A DNA stretch of 64,000 nt from Pomphorhynchus laevis (lineage: Eukaryota > Acanthocephala > Palaeacanthocephala > Echinorhynchida > Pomphorhynchidae): contig WNNJ02000017.1 in the NCBI GenBank assembly GCA_012934845.2, forward strand, positions 1-64,000, read 5' to 3'. Positions 36,701-42,469 of this stretch are shown piece by piece (within the stretch, counting starts at the first letter, position 1; every line of letters begins with the position of its first letter). The notes under the pieces are model-generated. The model saw only the letters and a list, made by a program, of their open reading frames with translations, made no database searches and was not told where the DNA came from. The position numbers were made by a program, and so were the translations under genes.

Positions 36701-39700
36701 TCAGGGAGATTGAAAAGCGAATCTGTATAGCTAACGCAGAAATGCGTTCTTTGTACAGGTCTGTCATGATGAAGCAAGATTTGAGTCTTCGGGCAAAGCT
36801 TTCGTTTTACCACGCAATCTTGGTTCCTATTTTAACTTATGATCATTATTTTTGAGTTATGACCCAAAGATAAGATCTCGAATACAGGCGACCGAAATAA
36901 GGGTTTTTCAGGGTGTTGATAGTCTTAGCATTAGAAATAAGGTTGGAATTCGATCATCCGTGCTCGATACCGGTAGAGAGATAAAATCTCTAAAACGGCC
37001 GAAGACCGTCAAGGGCTATCTGAGAGAGAACTAATCTGTCGGCCAGGATCGCGATGTATGAAGTTGTTTGGTTCGTGTACAGCCTACACGACTCGACACC
37101 AAGTCCAGTAGTTGACAGGAAAAATCTTGTGTGATGTTATTTGTTTTTTCTTGTAATAAATTGTTGTTGTAGTGCAAGTAAATTGCCTTTTAAACCAGTG
37201 TTTTTATACATTTAATTAGATAAAGGATATTAATGTTTTTATACATATTTATACTTAAGTTATTAATTATATAAAAGATATTAATGCTTCATACTTTCGC
37301 TAAAGTTATTAATAGTCGGATGAACTCTCTTCATTATTCTGGTTCAGGTGCTCAACTATTGGATGAAGATTATCCCTTGCACTATTGGGGAGCTGTTACA
37401 GGAAAGCGTCGGCACGCTAATGTGGGTTTACAAACACATCTATATTTATATTTAAGCAGTTAAAATTTATTTTAATTCAATATTTAATTAAAACAAAAGG
37501 TAATATTTAGTACCACTTAATTAAACTTTAGTTTAACAAAGAAGAAAAATATGTTTTTTATTTTAAAAACTTATAGTGTTTGGACGCTCAAGCTTTAATT
37601 GTCGATCTTAGATTGTAACATATATAATAGGACAACAACTTAATGCTATAATAAATATATTCAATATATTTAGATACTGTAATTTCATTTACAACGTGCA
37701 GATAAAATATAATTTTATATAAAAAAATATATTTTTATTTGTGCATTTTTTTAATTTACATAAACTATGAAAATCGTATCTTTAAAAATAATGAGATTGT
37801 ACACGATATTTTAATTGATATTGCCATAATAGATCTAGACGAGCTGATGGTAGCCGGCAGCACTCATCAGTAGGGTGAACTACCATCAGTCGTTTCGGCT
37901 GCCTTGTGATATATTAAAAAGGCATTTCCGAGAATTTGCTAACGTGGTAGCATGGGCCTAGCCTCTTTAAACTAACCATGTGCATTCCGGACCATCCTAA
38001 TTTCATTCAGCAAAAATTTTACTTGCTGTCGTTGCTTGCTTTCTCACAGAATCCTTTGGAGGATACATTTTTATAATTTATATCTGACTGTGTTAAACTG
38101 TGCTCCGGGAGCTAATAAGCTTCAGTTTATAATTGTAGATGTTGAGAAAAACCGAAGTTTGATTACAAGTAAAGCAGACTTCGTTATCACTCCTAGACGA
38201 GCTGATGGTAGCCGGCAGCACTCATCAGTAGAATGAACGACTGATGGTAGTTCACCCTACTGATGAGTGCTGCCGGCTACCATCAGATCGTCTAGGAGTT
38301 ATAACGAAGTCTGCTCTGCTTGTAATCAAACAGCGGTTTTTGGCAAAATTCTTGATTATAAAACTGTAGCTTGTAAGCTACCGAAACACAGTGTTAACCA
38401 TTCAGCTCTTAAATTATAAAAATGTATCTTCCAAATGATCATGTGAGAATGAAAGCAACGACAGCAAGTAAAATACCTGTCAAATAAAATTAGGATGGTC
38501 CGGAAGGTCATATGGTTAGTTTAAAGAGGCTAGGCTAATGCTACCACGTTAGCAAATTCTCGGAAATGCCTATTTAATATATCACAAGGCAGCCGAAACG
38601 ACTGATGGTAGTTCACCCTACTGATGAGTGCTGACGGCTACCATAAGCTTGTCTAGGAGTAGTAATGAAGTCTGCTCTACTTGTAATCAAACTTCGGTTT
38701 TTGACAACATCTTCATTGATGAAACTGAAGCTTATTAGCTCCCGAAGCACAGTTTATCACAATCAGATATAAAATTATAAAAATGTATCCTCCAAAGATC
38801 CTGTGAGAAAGCAAGCAACGACAGCAAGTAAAATTTCTGCCGAATAAAATTAGGATGGTCCGGAAAGCACATGGTTAGTTTAAAGATGCTAGGTCCATTC
38901 TACCACGCAGGCACGTTCTCGGAAATGCCTATTTAATATATCATAAGGCAGCCGAAACGATCGATGGTAGTTTACCACACTGATGAGTGCTGCCGGCTAC
39001 CATCAGCTCGTCTAGGAGTGATAAGGAAGTCTGCTCTACTTGTAATCAAACTCCGGTTTTTGGCAACATTTACAATTATGAAACTGAAGCTTATTAGCTC
39101 CCGGAGCACAGTTTAACACAATTAGATATAAATTTATTAAAATGTATCCGCCAAAAGATGCTGTGAGAAAGCAAGCAACGACAGCAATTAAAATTCGTGC
39201 TGACTAAAATTAGGATAATCCTGATAGCACGTGGCTTGTTTAAAGAGGCTATGCAATTGCTACTATGTCAGCGAATTCTCGGACATGCCTATTTAATATA
39301 TCACAAGGCAGCTGAAACGACTGATGGTAGTTCACCCTACAAATTTCTAAAGACATTCGTGGTAATCTTAAGGAATGAGTTCTTTACAATATATAGAGCA
39401 CAAGTAGCGCTTTTTATTGCTCTTTCACTATTAAGTTTAGTTTTTAATGATGCCTGCACGATAATTCCTAAATCCCTATGATGTGATATCAGTAGAGCGG
39501 CACCAATCATGAACGCGATCCAAGTCTGCCTGTAAAGAATTACAGTCATCAATATCTCGTATAGCAGTCCAAATTTTAAGATCATCAGCGAATGCCAAGT
39601 GAGAGTTCTCAATACGTAAGAGTAAATCGTTAAGGAACGTGATGAATAATAGAGGACCTAATGCAGAACCCTGAGGGACACCTGTCGACATACTTCTTTC

Positions 39701-41877
39701 TGCAGATAAAGACTCACCAACTCTTACCTTAAACGTACGCAATGAAAGAAAATTTTCAATCCAAGAGCAGATTACACGAGGGACGCCGTAGTGAATTAAG
39801 AGTGACACAAGACCTTTATGTGGAACACGATCAAAGGCTTTCGAAAAATCTAGAAATACGACGTCGAGACAAAGTCCTGAGCTTAGTACTTCCATCCAAC
39901 TCTCTCTCGCGGTAAGCAAGTTAGATAGACATGAACGGCCTTGTCTGAATCCGTGTTGAGAATCAGTAAGAATGCTGTTAAAGTTTAGATGCTCGAGTAG
40001 CCTTTTGGCAATAACTCGTTCTAGTAATTTAGAGAGAACACTGGTCAAACTGATAGGGCGAAAATCTAAACAAGCAGTTGCTGGCTGTTTTTTAGGGATT
40101 GGAACAACAATAGAAGACTTCCATATTGCAGGAATCCACGAATTGATCAGGCTAAATGAAAATATATGAGCTAAAACACTACTTACGGCAGGTCCAACCG
40201 CATTAATTAGGTAAGGTGAAATATCATCTGGACCAGGAGAGCCAAATCGGTTAAGCCTAGTGATTAGGTGCAATACTTCAGATGCACTGATTGGCTTAAC
40301 GAGATTCTGAGTAATATTGTGAATGGGATACCATTTTAAAGAGTAAATATCCGAAACAATAGTCGACGGAGAATGGAATCTGTCCGCTAGGCATTCAGCA
40401 ATTTCAGACTCAGTAGAATAAACATATTCACCTGAAGTAATGAATGCTATATTAGAGGGAAGTAGCCTTGAACCTTTCACATATGATCAAAAACGCTTTG
40501 GTTGATTCCCGATGCAATTTGCAATACCATCTTCAAATGCTACTCGCTTATGTATTTTCAATTTATTGCAGAGGTTGCGCACGTACCGATACCTATCTAA
40601 GTTTTCAGGATGGGTTTGAGTAGTAGCCCACCGGGCATTGCGCAGTTTCAACAATGCACGAAGTTCATGATCAAACCACTGAGGGCGAGTGGACTTAATG
40701 AAAGTTCTCCGTTTTGGAGCGAACTTATCTGACAAATTTAAGAAAACGTCATAAAGAATGGTCAGCAGATCTGAAACAGTAGTAGCCCTATAACTACGAT
40801 ACAAAATGTTATAGAAATTAGCTAAGAGATGTTAGGTGTCCACCCGAGTCCTATTTCGTTTTGGATAACCCAATTTTGACCTACAAACGATCTTGGACAC
40901 TAATTTAACGGAGAGAACACAGTGATCACTGTTACCAAGAAGAGGATAATACGCAATACTGTCGATATCTCCAGTACATCTTGTAAACACAAGATCTAGA
41001 GTAGCACCGTTGACATGAGTTGGTTGTCTACAATGTTGCACTAAAAGTAGGTCAGCAAGAAATAAATCACGAAATTGTTTTGATACGCCTGAGCAGGGTT
41101 GATACCCATTCATATTCCAATCTACATTCGGAAGGTTGAAGTCACCTAAAAGGACAAATCGTTGGGATGAACAAAAATTAGATAAATAATCCTTAAGCCG
41201 ATATGTTATCAAAGTGAAAGATGGAGATCTATAAACAACACAAACATTTAATTTTAAGAATTGATGATTAACAGTAAAAGACAGACACTCATATGACCAC
41301 TCGTAATCACAAAGATATGATATATTTGATGTTGAGAGATCGTGTCGAACGAATGCTACAACTCCTCCACCTCGCATACCAGGAAAGCGATCTGCTCTTA
41401 TTAACTTATAACCTACAACATTAAACAGATTATCAGAGATGCCACTATGTAACCAAGATTCTGAAATACAGAATATATCATAATGATTATCAGCAATATG
41501 GTCGAGCAAGAAAGGAAATTGAGATTGAAGACTTCTAACGTTTGAGTAACCAATATGAAGCGGAGTCTCTGATGACGAAAAGGTTTTGCTAGTTTTATCA
41601 TATAACTCAGAAAAATCAATTAAATCATCAAAATTGGAATCAGAATAAAACCCATACTCTAGTTTGGGAGAAGCAAAACTAAAAATTAATATATTTATAA
41701 TACAATATTAATTGTTTTTAATTATACCGTGCTGATATAATTTGTAAAATATAGGACAAATCTCTCGAAATTGAATGTTTGTGTGTAAGAAACTTCCTCA
41801 GTTTCTAAACAGTGTACTACAACATACCTTCTTTCAATAACGGAAATTTCAAAATTTCCACCAGCAGCATCTGTCAT
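15715..41877 (-). CDS. SLC28: Concentrative nucleoside transporter (SLC28/CNT), 14 visible exons
   Basis: Minus-strand gene for a Na+- or H+-coupled nucleoside importer of the plasma membrane. Exons: 41828-41877, 36285-36423, 32393-32510, 29410-29551, 29207-29354, 26250-26441, 23966-24127, 22954-23079, 22773-22903, 21178-21349, 18855-18962, 18680-18799, 15826-15901, 15715-15782. All have AG/GT borders and their phases agree, giving 583 residues. Family landmarks in order are SGAEFIYGD, SPTESINSAANIFIGQSEVP, NGCIDALMQGARDG, FVAFGELSS and ILRAMIIGV. Known CNTs have about 33 more residues with a TYALCGFxNF segment between the last two; I could not find that exon between 15902 and 18679, although the flanking exons still join in frame. 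Introns range from 43 bases to 5.4 kb, and the long ones are full of transposons. It could be a living gene with a missed exon or one recently damaged. Confidence 0.88.
15826..15901 (-). CDS. SLC28: CNT exon near the C-terminus (last membrane helix)
   Basis: Encodes Y-I-L-R-A-M-I-I-G-V-C-A-N-I-I-T-A-S-I-S, the R-A-L-x-x-G-x-x-x-x-x-x-x-A-x-x-A-G helix of CNTs. The low border (GTACGC) is firm. The high border is uncertain: an AG at 15902-15903 gives phase 0, but the frame stays open further up, toward the MITE at 15984. Confidence 0.72.
15950..16150. mobile_element. Foldback MITE copy 1
   Basis: The left arm TTATTGGAGCTGGGTCAAAG and inner arm TTCGCTAACCTCGGTTA pair with AGAGGTTAGTGAAATATC and TCTTTGATCTA on the right. 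It shares with copies 2 and 4 the left flank AGTT-ATAATGATCCATT, so that belongs to the element. Long terminal inverted repeats with no coding capacity define a non-autonomous DNA element. It sits directly beside the penultimate CNT exon. Confidence 0.85.
16930..17106. mobile_element. Foldback MITE copy 2
   Basis: The arms GAATTATTGAAGCTGGATCA and TGATCCAGCTCCAATAATTC are near-perfect reverse complements. Inner arms ATATTTCGCTTACCTCTG and AGAGGTTAGCGAAATATC also pair, so almost the whole element folds into one hairpin. Confidence 0.9.
17525..18035 (+). mobile_element. LINE family A, 3' end
   Basis: The plus strand reads the ORF2 C-terminus in two frames: L-Q-H-I-I-N-S-A-V-R-V-L, L-P-F-L-D-D-T-C-P-T-S-L, then S-L-R-S-F-L-V-A-A-P-L-V-W-N-Q and F-K-Y-F-L-R-S-H-L-L. 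The 3' tail GCACGCATTTGCCACG plus AAATAAATCC follows. It is 5'-truncated. It lies within CNT intron 12, in the interval where the unlocated exon should be. Confidence 0.85.
18125..18306. mobile_element. Foldback MITE copy 3
   Basis: The arms TTATTGAAGCTGGATCAAAG and CTTTGATCCAACTTCAATAA pair, as do inner arms GATATTTTGCTAATC and GTTAGCGAAATATC. More diverged than copies 2 and 4. Confidence 0.85.
18680..18799 (-). CDS. SLC28: CNT exon 12
   Basis: Follows a 55-base intron. Starts F-V-A-F-G-E-L-S, the conserved NEFVAYxxLS motif split across the junction, then a hydrophilic loop with a glycosylation-type N-G-T. Donor GTAAGA, phase 0. Confidence 0.92.
18855..18962 (-). CDS. SLC28: CNT exon 11
   Basis: Encodes G-Y-L-F-Y-P-V-A-F-F-I-G-L-S-P-R-D-C-R-V-A-G-Q-L. 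This matches the Y-x-F-x-P-x-A-x-x-x-G-V-x-x-x-D-C segment, and ends K-T-F-I-N-E. Phase 0 on both sides. Confidence 0.93.
18963..21177. other. CNT intron 10, no recognised element
   Basis: Mostly AT-rich. An inverted repeat with AAAACAGAATACC lies at about 19425-19490. Two less AT-rich islands (20160-20400 and 20780-20995) look as if they once coded for something, but neither strand gives a product I recognise. Confidence 0.4.
21178..21349 (-). CDS. SLC28: CNT exon 10
   Basis: Encodes S-S-N-G-C-I-D-A-L-M-Q-G-A-R-D-G-L-K, equivalent to the NxxDAxxxGxxDG element, followed by a helix with I-L-S-S-L-I-A-V-I-S-L-L-A-F. Donor GTATTT, acceptor TATTGCAG. Confidence 0.93.
21650..22190 (+). mobile_element. 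Penelope-like element fragment, RT N-terminal region
   Basis: The plus strand reads E-C-N-C-K-S-L-S-F, H-I-C-T-H-N-L-E-L-I-E-N, L-R-K-L-L-S-K-G-Y-K-Y-R, and after a frame change D-K-A-S-N-N-F-V-F-I-C-K-K. The Cys box, H...DL-like stretch and DKA-NN-CK block are the N-terminal signature of Penelope-like RTs. It lies in CNT intron 9 and points against the gene. Confidence 0.62.
22191..22440 (+). mobile_element. Second, direct copy of the Penelope-like N-terminal segment
   Basis: Bases 22196-22372 repeat 21719-21877 almost exactly, including ATTTACAATTCGTTATA. Partial head-to-tail arrangements are typical of Penelope-like elements, so this may be an integration product rather than a later duplication. 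Confidence 0.6.
22773..22903 (-). CDS. SLC28: CNT exon 9
   Basis: Follows a 50-base intron. Encodes H-L-V-T-A-S-V-M-S-A-P-C-A-L-A-L-S-K-L-K-F-P-E-T, the L-L-x-A-S-V-M-S-A-P-A-A-L-A-x-S-K segment of CNTs. Phase 0 in, phase 2 out. Confidence 0.94.
22954..23079 (-). CDS. SLC28: CNT exon 8
   Basis: Begins S-E-V-P-L-I-M-K-P-F-L, completing the GQTEAPLxxxPY motif with Ser for Thr and Val for Ala. It continues M-T-D-S-E-I-F-A-M-L-A-G-G-F-A-S-V-S-G-S-V-L-G-A, matching the second re-entrant region. 42 codons. Confidence 0.94.
23966..24127 (-). CDS. SLC28: CNT exon 7 (nucleoside-binding motif)
   Basis: Encodes S-L-L-Y-Y-M-G-W-M-Q-W-I-I and S-P-T-E-S-I-N-S-A-A-N-I-F-I-G-Q. The latter corresponds to the conserved TxxESxNAAxNIFxGQ signature that lines the substrate and ion site; the Glu and both Asn are kept. 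Donor is GTTCGT. Confidence 0.95.
24148..24354. mobile_element. Foldback MITE copy 4
   Basis: The arms TTATTGGAGTTGGATCAAAG and CTTTGATCCAGCTCCAATAA, and inner arms GCATCTTCAGAAATTTAC and GTAAATTTCTGAAGATGC, pair almost completely. It is the most symmetrical of the four copies and lies in CNT intron 6. Confidence 0.92.
24355..26249. other. CNT intron 6 remainder, hairpin-rich, no gene
   Basis: Around 24935-25030 the words AATAATTCACACATTTAGTT and AACTAAATGTGTGAATTATT form overlapping inverted and direct repeats. GAATAATG-ACGT(A/T)TT and TTTCCGTTCGAGATGTA recur at 24565, 25505, 25535 and 25785, hinting at an old local duplication. Nothing coding seen. Confidence 0.4.
26250..26441 (-). CDS. 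SLC28: CNT exon 6 (substrate-domain start)
   Basis: Encodes W-R-I-V-I-G-G-L-I-M-Q-F-W-L-G-F-F-V-M-Q-T, G-F-D-L-I-K-W-I-A-D and S-G-A-E-F-I-Y-G-D. These are very close to the CNT consensus: Q-x-x-x-A-L-x-V-L-R-T, then W-L-G-D, then A-G-x-x-F-V-F-G. 64 codons, phase 0 on both sides. Confidence 0.93.
26985..27090. repeat. Short hairpin/tandem cluster
   Basis: AATGTTTATTAAACATTCAA and repeated CAATTTGTTTATTTGTT words create overlapping inverted repeats. Intronic and non-coding. Confidence 0.55.
27150..27350 (-). mobile_element. Penelope-like candidate fragment
   Basis: It matches 35698-35900 almost base for base (TTACTATTTTCTGCTTGATG and GAAGAAAGCCAATATCGTTA). In the better copy the minus strand reads I-G-F-L-Q-N-H-L-N-N-L-I-D-T-Y-F-K-L-G-Y, which resembles the L...L...GY stretch after the RT core of Penelope-like elements. 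Assignment is tentative. Confidence 0.4.
27545..27960 (+). repeat. RE1 dispersed repeat, LINE-free copy
   Basis: Shares GATCAGATAACT-AGTCTACG, AATAAATAACGGATGTTG and GCTATGCTATCAGGTTTCGG with 35.34-35.69 kb. The site where other copies carry LINE B (after AGAAGGAA) is empty here. A further decayed piece follows at 27960-28350. Confidence 0.75.
28536..28582. repeat. (ATATATC)n microsatellite
   Basis: A short run of ATATATCAT units in CNT intron 5. Confidence 0.7.
29207..29354 (-). CDS. SLC28: CNT exon 5
   Basis: Separated from exon 4 by a 55-base intron. Encodes V-V-V-I-A-I-I-I-A-T-V-V-T-L-L-V-F, R-S-K-Q-I-S-A-L-Q-S-I-F-G-I-L-I and the S-E-H-P-E-F end. The acceptor TGATACTAG is preferred over the earlier TTCAAG because only it keeps the frame. 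Donor GTAAGA. Confidence 0.8.
29410..29551 (-). CDS. SLC28: CNT exon 4
   Basis: Encodes a membrane helix L-F-I-L-T-I-I-A-I-V-L-I-A-W-D-V-F and a loop rich in K and R (N-K-R-F-R-L-S-K-K). Donor GTAAGT, acceptor TTGTTTAG. Phase 1 in, phase 2 out. Confidence 0.82.
29880..30090 (-). repeat. Unassigned dispersed element related to the window's left edge
   Basis: This is a less AT-rich patch in CNT intron 3. A minus-strand frame (29848-30057) reads R-R-V-F-Y-G-W-L-V-T-K-S but matches no family I know. CCCGTGCTGAGAAAGGGGG and AACGAACGGACCAAAC are shared with bases 25-130. Confidence 0.4.
30655..31110. repeat. TATA-type palindromic AT repeats
   Basis: ATATATTATAATATATTATA blocks occur twice around a short unique island. 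The second block is also found at 48.75-48.97 kb as part of the duplicated segment. Confidence 0.7.
30784..32031 (+). repeat. Duplicated segment carrying part of an Ig-gene exon
   Basis: Bases 30784-31177 and 31478-32031 match 48660-49600 closely. The copy starts inside exon 4 of the plus-strand Ig gene, includes its last ~57 coding bases with N-C-R-F-K-P-S-T, keeps the donor GGTGAGTT, and continues through the following intron. About 300 bases (31178-31477) exist only here. It lies in CNT intron 3, on the strand opposite that gene. Confidence 0.9.
32393..32510 (-). CDS. SLC28: CNT exon 3 (first membrane helix)
   Basis: Encodes P-G-I-W-I-A-I-T-L-G-Y-V-I-Y-F-G-F-A-M-S-V-Q-F, a hydrophobic helix, followed by G-Y-Y-P-F. 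Donor GTAAGT, acceptor ATTAAG. Phase 0 in, phase 1 out. Confidence 0.82.
33274..33400 (+). mobile_element. tRNA-derived SINE unit 1
   Basis: TGGCTGAATGGTAGATGCG fits the tRNA/pol III A box, and GGGATTTAAACCTCG fits a decayed B box (GGTTCRANNCC) about 40 bases later. The tail CTATTGACTTCTCTGTAAGC is not tRNA. The tRNA cloverleaf is imperfect, so this is a SINE head rather than a tRNA gene. Confidence 0.65.
33425..33600 (+). mobile_element. tRNA-derived SINE unit 2
   Basis: A box TGGCCGAATGGTAGATGCG and a good B box GGGGTTCAAACCTCG, with the same tail (CTATTGACTTCTCTGTACGC) and a further GGGGCACCCGATGATAGAG segment absent from unit 1. Better preserved than unit 1. The short open frames across both units are by-products. 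Confidence 0.7.
33900..35330. other. CNT intron 2, no recognised element
   Basis: Moderately AT-rich. The part 34250-34700 is less AT-rich and may be an old transposon, but no frame is readable. The rest is homopolymer-rich intron. Confidence 0.35.
35335..35695 (+). repeat. RE1 dispersed repeat, LINE-free copy
   Basis: Best full-looking RE1 copy: AGCTGAGTCTACGTATTTAA, AATAACAGACGTTGTATCAG, GGTCATCAGGAGGAACTGCT, GTTTCGGCCCCTAACTCCTC and ATGCTAATGATGTATTTCC. No terminal inverted repeat, LTR or coding region is evident; it could be a SINE-like or non-autonomous element of unknown class. Confidence 0.75.
35698..35955 (-). mobile_element. Penelope-like candidate fragment
   Basis: An 85-codon minus frame reads L-R-I-A-T-I-C-N-D-I-G-F-L-Q-N-H-L, T-Y-F-K-L-G-Y-Y-K-N-N-I and ends K-F-L-W-M-N-N-K. 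It is a near twin of 27150-27350. The pattern is reminiscent of the region downstream of the RT core in Penelope-like elements. It abuts RE1 in this copy. Confidence 0.42.
36285..36423 (-). CDS. SLC28: CNT exon 2 (cytosolic N-terminus)
   Basis: Acceptor TTTATAG, donor GTTAGA. It encodes a charged segment ending F-I-K-N-H-R-N-I-F-K-S-F-S-S-Y-K, like the basic stretch just before the first membrane helix of CNTs. It ends in phase 0. Confidence 0.78.
36541..37034 (+). mobile_element. LINE family D, end of RT domain
   Basis: Frame 36541-36855 reads M-Q-C-Q-V-V-G-M-L-V-S-N-T-R-S, I-R-E-I-E-K-R-I-C-I-A-N-A-E-M-R-S-L-Y-R-S-V and S-L-R-A-K-L-S-F-Y-H-A-I-L-V-P-I-L-T. After a frame change it continues R-S-R-I-Q-A-T-E-I-R-V-F-Q-G-V. 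This is the post-catalytic part of an APE-type LINE RT, nearly identical to 43386-43716 on the other strand. Confidence 0.82.
37310..37445 (+). mobile_element. LINE family D, endonuclease start lying downstream of an RT 3' end
   Basis: The plus strand reads L-H-Y-S-G-S-G-A-Q-L-L-D-E-D-Y, H-Y-W-G-A-V-T-G-K-R-R-H-A-N-V-G-L. The same pattern (Y-S-G-S-G, L-N-Y-S-G, K-R-R-x-x-V-G) is read on the minus strand near 45470-45560, where it leads into the LINE D endonuclease. Here it sits 3' of an RT end, as in a head-to-tail pair of elements. Confidence 0.6.
37836..39345. repeat. 360-bp satellite with an orientation switch
   Basis: One unit reads rightward (37836-38230) and about three read in the opposite sense (38240-39345). 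The word GCCGAAAC recurs at 38592 and 38951, and GCTGAAAC at 39311, 359-360 bases apart. Conserved blocks include TACTTGTAATCAAAC, GAAGCTTATTAGCTCCCG, AGCAACGACAGCAAGTAAAA and AAATTCTCGGAAATGCC. The last unit ends where LINE C begins. No coding capacity or known family. Confidence 0.92.
38185..38305. repeat. Long palindrome at the satellite orientation switch
   Basis: CCTAGACGAGCTGATGGTAG and GCCGGCAGCACTCATCAGTAG are followed within 25 bases by CTACTGATGAGTGCTGCCGGC and TACCATCAGATCGTCTAGG. The stem is about 40 bp around a short loop. Confidence 0.9.
39476..40480 (-). CDS. LINE C reverse transcriptase
   Basis: 334 residues. F-G-S-P-G-P-D-D-I-S-P-Y, F-R-P-I-S-L-T-S-V-L-S-K-L-L-E-R, H-G-F-R-Q-G-R-S-C-L-S-N-L-L, F-L-D-F-S-K-A-F-D-R-V-P-H (motif A), T-G-V-P-Q-G-S-A-L-G-P-L-L-F (motif B) and A-F-A-D-D-L-K-I-W (catalytic) follow one another. 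Its motifs are closest to LINE B at 5.8-7.7 kb. The frame is interrupted just past the catalytic core. Confidence 0.9.
   Translation of the reverse strand: MKGSRLLPSNIAFITSGEYVYSTESEIAECLADRFHSPSTIVSDIYSLKWYPIHNITQNLVKPISASEVLHLITRLNRFGSPGPDDISPYLINAVGPAVSSVLAHIFSFSLINSWIPAIWKSSIVVPIPKKQPATACLDFRPISLTSVLSKLLERVIAKRLLEHLNFNSILTDSQHGFRQGRSCLSNLLTARESWMEVLSSGLCLDVVFLDFSKAFDRVPHKGLVSLLIHYGVPRVICSWIENFLSLRTFKVRVGESLSAERSMSTGVPQGSALGPLLFITFLNDLLLRIENSHLAFADDLKIWTAIRDIDDCNSLQADLDRVHDWCRSTDITS
40832..41509 (-). CDS. LINE C endonuclease domain (APE type)
   Basis: 225 residues. I-S-E-S-W-L (catalytic Glu), G-G-G-V-V-A-F-V, V-V-Y-R-S-P, L-L-G-D-F-N-L-P (Asp and Asn), L-D-L-V-F-T and N-S-D-H-C-V-L (terminal Asp-His pair) are all present in the expected order. 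This nuclease nicks target DNA to prime reverse transcription. No catalytic residue appears lost; only the connection to the RT is interrupted. Confidence 0.9.
   Translation of the reverse strand: MLDHIADNHYDIFCISESWLHSGISDNLFNVVGYKLIRADRFPGMRGGGVVAFVRHDLSTSNISYLCDYEWSYECLSFTVNHQFLKLNVCVVYRSPSFTLITYRLKDYLSNFCSSQRFVLLGDFNLPNVDWNMNGYQPCSGVSKQFRDLFLADLLLVQHCRQPTHVNGATLDLVFTRCTGDIDSIAYYPLLGNSDHCVLSVKLVSKIVCRSKLGYPKRNRTRVDT
41828..41877 (-). CDS. SLC28: CNT exon 1 (start codon)
   Basis: ATG at 41877, then M-T-D-A-A-G-G-N-F-E-I-S-V-I-E-R and two bases before the donor GTATGT. It leaves phase 2, which exon 2 completes to a Ser codon. The N-terminus is cytosolic with no signal peptide, as usual for CNTs. 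This start is chosen by phase fit alone; no promoter is recognisable. Confidence 0.7.
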
Positions 41878-41889
41878 GGCTAAAAACAC

Positions 41890-42465
41890 TTAATCTTATT
41901 AAACTCTTAATCTTATTATTCCTCGACTTTCACAAGTAAATATTTAATAACCAATGCTTTATATTTTTGTTATAAAATCAAAAATGAGTAATGATAAATC
42001 TAAAAGCCTCTCCTTTCAAAGTTTTGCATATATCCGGTCAAAATAGTTATTAATCATTTCAGCATTCTAAATAGTGAATTTACCTTTGCAGATTTCCCTA
42101 ATTTCGTTACAAACAAAAGCGACTTACTTAATAAATGATTAACAATAAATGTAGAAGGAAAACTTTTACTTGATTGTCTTATCAGATTTTAAACCGTAAA
42201 GCAAATTTGGCAGTTAATAGCATATTATGATGTAAAATTTAGTTTACAAAAATGTCGATTCAATTCTTCTATTGATGAAAAAGTGCACATTCAAAATGCT
42301 TGCCAAAAATGCTTATCAATAAAATACTTGTTAAAAAATAAAAGATCAAAAAGATAGAAAACAAATAATATTATATTATTACATGATTTTATAGATTATA
42401 TACAATAAATCTAAATTTTTGAATTGTATGTTCAATTGAAACAAAAAATTTTAAATCTATGATGA
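41890..42465. other. 5' flank of the CNT gene, no element recognised
   Basis: AT-rich sequence directly upstream of the proposed CNT start. I see no TATA box or initiator I would defend. It ends at the right arm of the inverted duplication. Confidence 0.35.
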
Positions 42466-42469
42466 CAAT

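Larger units (their letters stand above)
36525..37836 (+). repeat. Left arm of a 1.2-1.3 kb inverted duplication
   Basis: GATTTACGATGCAATGTCAA begins a stretch that is the reverse complement of 43716 down to about 42470. The match spans the LINE D 3' RT end (36541-37034), a 3' flank, a reversed start of the same LINE's endonuclease (about 37310-37440) and the block up to AATTGATATTGCCATAATAG. It lies in CNT intron 1. Confidence 0.9.
39337..41690 (-). mobile_element. LINE family C (Jockey/CR1-like) with endonuclease and RT
   Basis: The minus strand carries, in order, H-I-G-Y-S-N-V-R-S-L near 41560, the endonuclease (41509-40832), a linker (40804-40487), the RT (40480-39476) and a post-RT segment read in another frame (R-D-L-G-I-I-V-Q-A-S-L-K). 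No ORF1 is visible. The 3' end stops at the satellite boundary near 39340, without the C-terminal domain. Only a few frame changes separate the pieces, so it is fairly young. It lies in CNT intron 1, co-oriented with the gene. Confidence 0.88.

Noticed and set aside
37836-39345. Hammerhead ribozyme in the 360-bp satellite (CTGATGAG near a GCCGAAAC block, with GGCAGC/GCTGCC able to pair)
   Set aside because: The two core words are there, and stem II could form with one bulged base, but no NUH cleavage triplet followed by a proper stem I can be placed between them. The pairing GAAA-stem III is also missing. I regard it as chance within a palindrome-rich unit.
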